Positions 22,835 to 27,364 of a stretch of DNA of 27,364 nt are shown piece after piece. The notes beneath the pieces are model-generated. The model did not search any database, was not told where the DNA came from, and saw nothing but the letters and a program-made list of their open reading frames with translations. How positions within the stretch are numbered: the stretch's first letter is position 1; each line of letters begins with the position of its first letter. Both the position numbers and the translations under genes were made by a program. This DNA is from a virus: IMG/VR virus record IMGVR_UViG_3300021963_000535, positions 1-27,364 of that record; one strand, given 5' to 3'.

Positions 22835-23335
22835 ATGGCATACGCCCTTTTTGTATCACCAGACGACATCGTAAAGCGCACGGGTATTTCGGGCAACGTA
22901 GACCGTGACCAGATGGTGCAGTTTATTAAGACCGCACAGGACATCCACATCCAAGCGTTGCTGGGTACTGCCCTGTACGACAAGCTGAAGAACGATGTGC
23001 TGGCAAACACCCTCACGGGCAACTACCTCACCTTGATGACCGAGTATGTTCAAGACGTGCTGGTTCACTACACGATGGTTGAGCTGATGCCTTTCTTGGC
23101 CTACAAGTTGAGCAACGGGGGTGTATTCAAGAAGCAGAGCGAGAACTCTGAAGGCATTGACAAGAGTGAGCTGGAGTACCTCATCCAAAAGGAGCGAGAT
23201 ACGGCAGAACACTACGGAAGACGTTTGGTCAGCTACTTGACCTTTTACGGAAGTTTAACCCCAGAGTACTACGCCAATCAGAATGGCGAGATGTACCCAA
23301 CAGACGGACAATCATTTCACGGATGGTACCTATGA
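22835..23335 (+). CDS. Head-tail connector (gp6-like adaptor)
   Basis: A 166-aa, mostly helical protein beginning MAYALFVSPDDIVKRTGISGN. FIKTAQDIHIQALLGTALYD is typical of adaptor proteins that bind the portal from below. Further helices read VQDVLVHYTMVELMPFLAYK and ERDTAEHYGRRLVSYL. Position directly behind the portal gene supports the assignment. The start follows a 32-nt AT-rich gap (TTTAGGTTTATTAAATATG), so it probably starts translation on its own. The stop overlaps the next ATG (ATGA). Confidence 0.75.
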   Translation: MAYALFVSPDDIVKRTGISGNVDRDQMVQFIKTAQDIHIQALLGTALYDKLKNDVLANTLTGNYLTLMTEYVQDVLVHYTMVELMPFLAYKLSNGGVFKKQSENSEGIDKSELEYLIQKERDTAEHYGRRLVSYLTFYGSLTPEYYANQNGEMYPTDGQSFHGWYL

Positions 23336-23403
23336 AGTACGGAGTAAAGCGGGAGAATATCCAGAAGCTGAAGTTGTTTTTAAGTAAAGCGAAAAAGAAA
23401 TGA
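23332..23403 (+). CDS. 23-aa basic microprotein
   Basis: ATGA overlaps at both ends (23332-23335 and 23400-23403). The product is MKYGVKRENIQKLKLFLSKA followed by KKK: a basic amphipathic helix. It has 9 Lys/Arg in 23 residues. The overlaps at both sides are strong evidence for translation in the phage's coupled style, although a gene this short could also be a leader that allows coupling between the adaptor and the next gene. Function is unknown. Confidence 0.5.
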   Translation: MKYGVKRENIQKLKLFLSKAKKK

Positions 23404-23717
23404 ACCTTATCAGCTGGGGTATTGTCTATTGTTCCTCTTGGTTCGGTCAAGTGGATGAAACGACTTTATCTATACAAAACGAGTCAGCACCTCCGTGCTT
23501 TGCTCCTGTTAACGAAATCGCTGATGAGTTCGTTGAACGAGTTACTGCTGATGGAGGTGTTGTAGAAGGCTACGATTGCTTGGTAGGGGCATTGCAGGAT
23601 TTAGGAGAAGACACCTACTACGATATTTTTGATACTTACATCCAGCGTATGACCGATGACGGAGCAACATTGGAGGGAGAAGAATGCTTGATTGACCAAC
23701 TATTTATTTTGAACTGA
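23400..23717 (+). CDS. Small protein built of two ADGGT motif copies
   Basis: A 105-aa protein. The N-terminal third has MNLISWGIVYCSSWFGQVDE and TTLSIQNESAPPCF, a beginning I recognise from small proteins beside fibre genes in Bacteroidota phages. The rest is two tandem copies of a motif: FVERVTADGGVVEGYDCLVG (residues 44-63) and YIQRMTDDGATLEGEECLID (80-99). Single copies occur in proteins at 10593-11864 and 20294-20791. It is joined to the fibre gene by TGATG, so it probably works with the fibre as an attachment or assembly factor. Confidence 0.65.
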   Translation: MNLISWGIVYCSSWFGQVDETTLSIQNESAPPCFAPVNEIADEFVERVTADGGVVEGYDCLVGALQDLGEDTYYDIFDTYIQRMTDDGATLEGEECLIDQLFILN

Positions 23718-25336
23718 TGAGCAGTTTTTTTGATGAGGCAAGCCTCGTAATGATTCCTTCGGGATACAAAGACCAAAAGGTGTACTCGGTGAAGCCTTTG
23801 GATGGGTCGGGTGACCTTACGTTCAGCCGTGCCTCAAGTGCAACCCGTGTTGCAAGTAATGGCCTTATTGAGAAGGTGCGGACTAATGTGATGACCTATT
23901 CTCAGGACTTCTCAAACGCCAACTGGGTTCCATTTGATGCATCAAGAACAGGAAGCCAAACTGACCCGAACGGAGGCACTACGGCATCTTTGTACACATC
24001 GCTAACCAATTCCGCTAACTTATCAGCGAACTTTGCTACCGCAAGCTCAAGTCCTTATACGTTTTCTATTTACATCAAGGGAACATCAAGCGGTTCAGTT
24101 TCTTTGCGTGTAGATAGCGGAAGTACGGCTGCTCAAAATAACATCAGTTACACGACCTCTTGGCAGCGTTTTACATACACGTTTACGGCAGGTGCTTCTA
24201 CAAGTTCTTTTGTTCTTGGTGGATATGCTTCGTTCACAACTGGTGAAGGTATTTACGTTGCCTTTGCTCAAGCGGAACTTGGCGACATCGCAACAGACTA
24301 CATCGCCACCACCACCGCAGCAGTAAGCGTTGGCCCCGTTAGCGGGTTACCCCGTTTGGACTACCTTAATAGTTCTTGTCCTCGTTTGTTGCTTGAACCC
24401 CAGCGGACGAATCTTGTAACGTACTCGGAGCAGCTGAACACGGGTTCGGGTGGCACAACTCCCGTTACTGCAAACACCGCAGTAAGCCCCGATGGATATA
24501 CCAATGCCGACACGATTGGTACGGGATATTGGACAAAATCAACCTCGCAATCGGCTGGTACTTATACGCTTTCAGTTTTCGCCAAATATCAATCTGCTGC
24601 TACGTTCGGTTTATATATCTACGATGGTGCTTACTATCAAGGTACATTTAACCTACAAACGGGTGTTGCTACACCTGCTTCGGGTTCACCAACCGTTTCA
24701 ATGGTTAGTTACGGCAACGGATGGTACCGATGCACTTTAACGGCTACAACGGCAAACACGATTAGCGAAGTTGGTTTTGGTTCGGGCAATTTCTACGGAT
24801 ACGGATTACAACTTGAAGCGGGAGCCTACGCCACCTCGTACATCCCCACATTGGGAGCAGCGGTGACAAGGGGGGCGGACTTAGCTCAAAAGACCTCTGC
24901 TTCTGCTCTTATCGGTCAAACCGAAGGAACCATCTTTTGGGAGATTGAAGTATTTACCGCACCAAATATTGGCGCAGAAGACATTTTGGTTGTTGATAAT
25001 GGAGCAGCTACGGACTTGCTATATCTATCAAAAGGAACGAACAATTCTTTAATTGGTGATGTGTATGTTGCTTCGGTTCGCCAAGCGTTTTTCCAAAGTT
25101 CCGTACTATCTATTGGAACCCACAAAGCAGCCCTCGCCTACGCCAATAATAATACCGCATTCTTTGTTGATGGCGTTCAAGTAGGAACTACCGATACATC
25201 GTGCAGCGTTCCAGCAATGAGCCGAATCCAATTAGGAAACGGAGTACTTGGGCCATCTATCAATAAAACCGCACAACTGCTTTTATTCCCGACCCGCTTA
25301 ACTAACGCCCAACTGGCAGAATTGACCACGCTATGA
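23717..25336 (+). CDS. Receptor-binding tail fibre with carbohydrate-binding and LamG-like modules
   Basis: A 539-aa protein. The N-terminal LTFSRASSATRVASNGLIEK is a common fibre anchor. Two tandem jelly-roll modules follow: residues about 55-200 (RTNVMTYSQDFSNANW to DIATDYIATT) and 229-382 (RTNLVTYSEQLNTGSG to EAGAYATSYIPT). Both share 'TNxxTYS' starts and 'YxxxYI' ends. Residues about 402-539 look like a concanavalin A/LamG-type domain (GTIFWEIEVF, NNTAFFVDGVQVG, LLLFPTRLTNAQLAEL). The protein likely binds host surface glycans. It has no visible enzymatic site. It uses AT-ending codons more than the tail genes do, which could reflect recent exchange. Confidence 0.75.
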   Translation: MSSFFDEASLVMIPSGYKDQKVYSVKPLDGSGDLTFSRASSATRVASNGLIEKVRTNVMTYSQDFSNANWVPFDASRTGSQTDPNGGTTASLYTSLTNSANLSANFATASSSPYTFSIYIKGTSSGSVSLRVDSGSTAAQNNISYTTSWQRFTYTFTAGASTSSFVLGGYASFTTGEGIYVAFAQAELGDIATDYIATTTAAVSVGPVSGLPRLDYLNSSCPRLLLEPQRTNLVTYSEQLNTGSGGTTPVTANTAVSPDGYTNADTIGTGYWTKSTSQSAGTYTLSVFAKYQSAATFGLYIYDGAYYQGTFNLQTGVATPASGSPTVSMVSYGNGWYRCTLTATTANTISEVGFGSGNFYGYGLQLEAGAYATSYIPTLGAAVTRGADLAQKTSASALIGQTEGTIFWEIEVFTAPNIGAEDILVVDNGAATDLLYLSKGTNNSLIGDVYVASVRQAFFQSSVLSIGTHKAALAYANNNTAFFVDGVQVGTTDTSCSVPAMSRIQLGNGVLGPSINKTAQLLLFPTRLTNAQLAELTTL

Positions 25337-25725
25337 AATTCCTAAAATACGAGTTCACGCCCACTCAATGGGCTACGGCTAAAGCCAAGATTGAAACAAC
25401 GGGTACTGACCCCGAAGGCGAAACCTACACCACTTGGAACTCCGAGCTGGTTACGGCAGTAGTTGAGTTGGGCTACCTCTGCACCGAATGGGGTACCGAT
25501 GAGGAAGGAAACCAAGTTTGCTTGAAGACCTCACCGAAGTACGCAGTAGACATCCTGTGGACAGGTGAGCCTCTTGCTACCTCATTTGCCTCTTACGTTG
25601 TATGGCCTGCTCCTTGTGGGGTTCACATCATCGCTGGATGGGAGCAAGCATACGCAGAGGAATACTGCAAGGCTAACCCCGAAGCAGCATACTGCCAACC
25701 TCCTGTACCTCCTGTTGAGCAATGA
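25333..25725 (+). CDS. Conserved phage protein following the fibre gene
   Basis: A 130-aa protein starting MKFLKYEFTPTQWATAKAKI, continuing with AVVELGYLCTEWGTDEEGNQ and the signature KYAVDILWTGEPLATSFASY with VVWPAPCGVHIIAGWEQAYA. The C-terminus is Cys- and Pro-rich (PEAAYCQPPVPPVEQ). I recognise the KYAVDILW...YVVWPxPCGVHxFAGW pattern as a common hypothetical next to fibres in Bacteroidota phages. It is possibly a fibre chaperone or distal tail part, inferred from position only. It is linked to both neighbours by ATGA overlaps. Confidence 0.65.
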   Translation: MKFLKYEFTPTQWATAKAKIETTGTDPEGETYTTWNSELVTAVVELGYLCTEWGTDEEGNQVCLKTSPKYAVDILWTGEPLATSFASYVVWPAPCGVHIIAGWEQAYAEEYCKANPEAAYCQPPVPPVEQ

Positions 25726-25895
25726 CAAAGGAATCTGCTGATTCGGTAATTACGTCTTGGTCGCTGACAGGCGCAGGGCTGCTTGTAGGCTACGTTCATC
25801 AGGCGTTAGGTCTTTTGGTACTATTGGCATCACTTGCCTACACTTTGTGGAAGTGGCGCAGGGATTGGCTAAAGGAGAAGAATCGTGCTAATTGA
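25722..25895 (+). CDS. 57-aa holin-like membrane protein
   Basis: ATGA overlap with the preceding gene. The product has a polar start (MTKESADSVI), a hydrophobic stretch SLTGAGLLVGYVHQALGLLV running on to LAYTLWKW (two short or one long membrane segment, about residues 13-44), then a basic tail RRDWLKEKNRAN. Small size, membrane segment and basic C-terminus before an endolysin gene fit a holin. It overlaps the next membrane protein by 11 nt, suggesting a pair. Confidence 0.55.
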   Translation: MTKESADSVITSWSLTGAGLLVGYVHQALGLLVLLASLAYTLWKWRRDWLKEKNRAN

Positions 25896-26073
25896 GCGAC
25901 TCTTTAAGAATCCCAAGACCACCATCTTGGGACTTCTTATTATTGGGCTATGCTTTGTGCTTGTCTTCTATGAGCGAGCTACCCTTACGGAGGTATCTGC
26001 GTTCCTGATGGGTGCGTTTGCACTTATGTTTTTAAAAGACCCTAACGATGGCAAAGCAACAGGCGGTAAGTAA
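25885..26073 (+). CDS. 62-aa holin-like membrane protein, GTG start
   Basis: The start is GTG at 25885, giving the 11-nt overlap pattern. The product MLIERLFKNPKTTILGLLII has two hydrophobic segments (about 13-29 and 37-52) separated by YERATLTEVSA, then a polar tail with DPNDGK. I recognise the LFKNPKTT(I/V)LGL...ATLTEV..FL.G..AL.F...P pattern from small phage membrane proteins. A holin or antiholin role is inferred from position. No other start codon fits the membrane segment better. Confidence 0.6.
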   Translation: MLIERLFKNPKTTILGLLIIGLCFVLVFYERATLTEVSAFLMGAFALMFLKDPNDGKATGGK

Positions 26074-26176
26074 GTTCATCAGCAAGAGCAAGAAGCGAGG
26101 CAAGCATTCAAAGAGTGCAAGCAGCAACAAGCGGAGCAAGAACTACAAGAAGCCCTACACAGGTCAGGGTAAATAA
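26048..26176 (+). CDS. 42-aa highly basic microprotein (KSKKRGKHSKS...KNYKKPYTGQGK)
   Basis: The start ATG 26048 lies inside the end of the membrane protein gene (26-nt overlap). The product is Lys/Ser/Arg rich, ending KRSKNYKKPYTGQGK. I recognise this 'KxKKxGxHAKxKxSxxKxSKNYKKxYxGQGR' type of microprotein in many Bacteroidota phages, including crAss-like ones, usually near lysis or structural genes. The composition predicts nucleic acid or membrane binding; the function is unknown. Confidence 0.75.
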   Translation: MAKQQAVSKFISKSKKRGKHSKSASSNKRSKNYKKPYTGQGK

Positions 26177-26189
26177 TTATATTTGGGGT

Positions 26190-26396
26190 ATGAAAACAAG
26201 TTTTGCCACCCTGCTCACCGTAGCATTTATCGTTCTGAAATTGACCAACTACATCACTTGGTCTTGGTTGTGGGTTTTCTCACCGCTTTGGATTTCTGCA
26301 ATTATCGTAGTCATTTTCTTGGGTGCAGCTCTTTTGTTGCAAAGAAAGGAGAAGCGTAAATCAATTGAGCAAATAAAGGAGCGACTCAAGTTGTAA
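26190..26396 (+). CDS. 68-aa membrane protein, WSWLW family (paralogue of the gene at 4221)
   Basis: MKTSFATLLTVAFIVLKLTN, ITWSWLWVFSPLWIS, then a second hydrophobic segment (AIIVVIFLGAALLL) and a charged helical tail QRKEKRKSIEQIKERLKL. Two membrane segments are predicted, with a cytoplasmic basic tail. The LKLT...WSWLWV.SP...S pattern matches the 52-aa protein encoded at 4221-4379. Location in the lysis region next to two holin-like genes suggests a membrane function in lysis or its timing. The start is ATG 26190. The longer in-frame ATG lies in the preceding gene and adds only unlikely residues. Confidence 0.7.
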   Translation: MKTSFATLLTVAFIVLKLTNYITWSWLWVFSPLWISAIIVVIFLGAALLLQRKEKRKSIEQIKERLKL

Positions 26397-26580
26397 GATT
26401 TGGTTGGCGTATTCGGATAACGCCCGATTAAAGGAACAATACGGCTCACTTTTGTGCAGTATAATGCACATTAAGCATAATCCTTGAGCTGCAACACCCT
26501 GTATCGTGAGCCGCAATAATTCTTCGCAGTACGTTTAAAAGCAACAACCTAACTCACAATATCGCATATCGCAATCCGCA
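26397..26580 (+). other. 184-nt non-coding gap before the endolysin
   Basis: This is the largest gap in the window and has no plausible gene. It holds a short inverted repeat GGCGT (26406-26410)/ACGCC (26420-26424) without a T-tract, the structured element at 26442-26513, and a tandem heptamer ATATCGC (26559-26572). No promoter of the TTG-N19-TAnnTTTG form is seen. Confidence 0.5.
26442..26513 (+). repeat. Long-range inverted repeat with an inner hairpin
   Basis: CGGCTCAC (26442-26449) is exactly complementary to GTGAGCCG (26506-26513). Inside lies a hairpin GTGCA (26454-26458)/TGCAC (26465-26469) with a 6-nt loop. Together they could fold as a branched RNA or act as a DNA site. It lies in a gene-free stretch directly upstream of the endolysin. 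It is not terminator-like, since there is no T-run. Confidence 0.35.
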
Positions 26581-27009
26581 ATGACCAAGAACTTCACCCT
26601 CGCTGAACTGACCAAAACGTCTACGGGGCTCCCTAACGCTTTACCGAAGCACTTGGAACCCAACCTTCGTGCGCTTGCAGAAAACGTCTTACAACCTGCG
26701 AGAGATGCCTTAGGGCCGTTGCAGGTAACAAGTGCGTACCGCAGTCCTGAAGTGAATCGTAGAGTAGGGGGCGCATCCAAATCGCAGCACGTGCAGGCTC
26801 AAGCGGCTGACCTGAAGTTCAACGGAGGCAATGATGTGTTATTTAAATGGATTGCCCGAAACCTTGAGTACGACCAAATTATTTGGGAGTTTGGGAATGA
26901 TGTGGAGCCTGCTTGGGTTCACGTCAGTTACGTAGAGGGCAAGAACCGAAAACAAAAACTAAAGGCAGTAAAAGTCAATGGCAAAACCAAATACATCCCC
27001 TTTCGATGA
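26581..27009 (+). CDS. Peptidase M15-type endolysin (peptidoglycan peptidase)
   Basis: A 142-aa protein. N-terminal FTLAELTKTSTGLPN is the usual Peptidase_M15_3 entry. VTSAYRSPEVNRRVGGASKS precedes the zinc ligands His70 (SQH) and Asp77 (AAD). The third ligand is His114 in AWVHVSY. All three ligands are present, so it should be an active zinc D-Ala-D-Ala or L-Ala-D-Glu peptidase that cuts peptidoglycan cross-links or stems at lysis. It has no signal peptide, so it depends on the holin-like proteins. The last 32 nt overlap the next microprotein gene. Confidence 0.85.
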   Translation: MTKNFTLAELTKTSTGLPNALPKHLEPNLRALAENVLQPARDALGPLQVTSAYRSPEVNRRVGGASKSQHVQAQAADLKFNGGNDVLFKWIARNLEYDQIIWEFGNDVEPAWVHVSYVEGKNRKQKLKAVKVNGKTKYIPFR

Positions 27010-27091
27010 ATGGCTCAATCAACTTGAGGAAATTGAAACGCCTCCTGCTTGCTCCATTGATGACCCCTCTTGTGATAGCTGCGGGTCTTAA
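26978..27091 (+). CDS. 37-aa Cys-rich microprotein overlapping the endolysin and lipoprotein genes
   Basis: ATG 26978 begins 32 nt before the endolysin stop. The product contains SPFDEWLNQLEEIETPPACS and ends IDDPSCDSCGS. The acidic helix followed by a Cys-rich CSIDxPxCDSCGS tail is a pattern I recognise from small phage proteins in this position. It overlaps the downstream lipoprotein gene by 86 nt in a different frame. Its role is unknown. Confidence 0.55.
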   Translation: MAKPNTSPFDEWLNQLEEIETPPACSIDDPSCDSCGS

Positions 27092-27364
27092 CGGATGCCG
27101 TACTGCTCAACCCATCCTCGAGAGTGTGATTGTTCGGGACACGGTGATTGTCACCGAAACAAAGTACCTGTTGGACACATTGGAGGTGCTAAAGGACACG
27201 ACCATCTACCAAGACAAGGTACGCCTTCAACTCAAGTACATAGACCGAAAGGTCGTGGTTGAGGCTACGTGCTTGCCTGATACCATCCGAGTGACCCAAA
27301 CAAAGGTGGTCACCAAGCAAGAGCCGAAGAAGAATGGATGGAACTTTGATGAGATTGTCTTCAC
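27006..27364 (+). CDS. Spanin-like lipoprotein, truncated at the window edge
   Basis: ATG 27006 overlaps the endolysin stop (ATGA). The product has a basic start (LRKLKRLLL), a hydrophobic core (APLMTPLVIAAG) and LNGC as a lipobox ending at Cys31, which predicts a lipid-anchored signal peptide. The visible mature part is rich in Thr/Val/Asp beta strands (VIVRDTVIVTETKYLLDTLE, TTIYQDKVRLQLKYIDRKVV). That DTVxVTET...DTTIYQD pattern occurs in Bacteroidota phage lysis genes. It fits an outer-membrane-anchored spanin subunit. At least 119 codons are visible. The lipobox has Asn at -2, which is atypical. Confidence 0.65.
   Translation, partial: MNGSINLRKLKRLLLAPLMTPLVIAAGLNGCRTAQPILESVIVRDTVIVTETKYLLDTLEVLKDTTIYQDKVRLQLKYIDRKVVVEATCLPDTIRVTQTKVVTKQEPKKNGWNFDEIVF

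Noticed and set aside
23717-25336. A diversity-generating retroelement target in the fibre gene
   Set aside because: No reverse transcriptase, no template repeat and no C-type lectin-like end are visible; the repeat within the fibre is a domain duplication with divergent sequence.
26178-26185. TATATTTG as a promoter for the 26190 gene
   Set aside because: It lies only 4 nt before the ATG, so transcription would start inside the gene, and no TTG is found 19-21 bp upstream.
26115-26189. In-frame upstream extension of the 26190 membrane protein
   Set aside because: These codons lie within the basic microprotein gene and add an unlikely polar N-terminus ahead of the membrane segment.
26406-26424. 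GGCGT/ACGCC hairpin as a terminator
   Set aside because: The stem is only 5 bp with a 9-nt loop and no T-run follows.
1-27364. tRNA genes, CRISPR arrays, insertion sequences, integrase or attachment sites
   Set aside because: I looked for cloverleaf-like sequences, regularly spaced repeats, transposase or integrase motifs and found none that I can support.

Overview
The window is a 27.4-kb piece of a tailed double-stranded DNA phage genome (Caudoviricetes, siphovirus-like architecture). Every gene I can support lies on the + strand and the genes are packed almost without gaps. The host is most likely a Bacteroidota bacterium. Starts have A-rich leaders and no Shine-Dalgarno pattern, the one convincing promoter (1051-1080) has the Bacteroidota form TTG-N19-TAnnTTTG, and many proteins belong to families I recognise from Bacteroidota phages. 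I see no integrase, repressor, tRNA, CRISPR array, insertion sequence or reverse transcriptase, so lifestyle cannot be decided here.

Layout. (1) 1-6.5 kb, DNA metabolism and modification: a Cys-rich protein, a PD-(D/E)XK nuclease-like protein, a terminator and promoter, then small proteins, a DNA cytosine-5 methyltransferase, a RecE/Cas4-like exonuclease, a GT-A glycosyltransferase, a PAPS-reductase-like PP-loop protein and an HNH nuclease. (2) 6.5-8.9 kb: TerS-like protein, TerL (TTG start) and a GT-B glycosyltransferase. (3) 8.85-16.3 kb, tail: a chaperone-like gene with a T9 slippery run and a -1-frame extension, two tail-completion-type proteins, two large beta-rich tail/baseplate proteins and the tape measure protein. 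(4) 16.3-19.6 kb, head: XkdF-like prohead protease, a beta-rich structural candidate, scaffold-like protein and major capsid protein. (5) 19.6-25.7 kb: tail tube, a motif-bearing small protein, portal, head-tail adaptor and receptor-binding fibre. (6) 25.7 kb to the end, lysis: two small membrane proteins, a basic microprotein, another membrane protein, an M15 peptidase endolysin, and a nested microprotein/lipoprotein pair resembling a spanin.

How the genes work together: most neighbours share ATGA, TAATG or 11-nt start/stop overlaps, so translation is probably coupled along long transcripts. Terminator hairpins follow the 45-aa gene, the capsid gene and the tail tube gene. The structural order is permuted relative to the HK97 arrangement: portal and adaptor lie about 13-15 kb downstream of TerL, after capsid and tail tube, and the tail module precedes the head module.

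Most notable observations: the probable programmed -1 frameshift at the T9 run with about 165 nt of dual coding; a Cys-containing 'RVxADGGTxE' motif in four copies across three proteins; paralogous WSWLW membrane proteins at both ends of the window; a stretch of the methyltransferase gene that reads like C5-methyltransferase sequence in two frames; three-frame use at the lysis locus; and a glycosyltransferase/PP-loop/methyltransferase set that could modify DNA.
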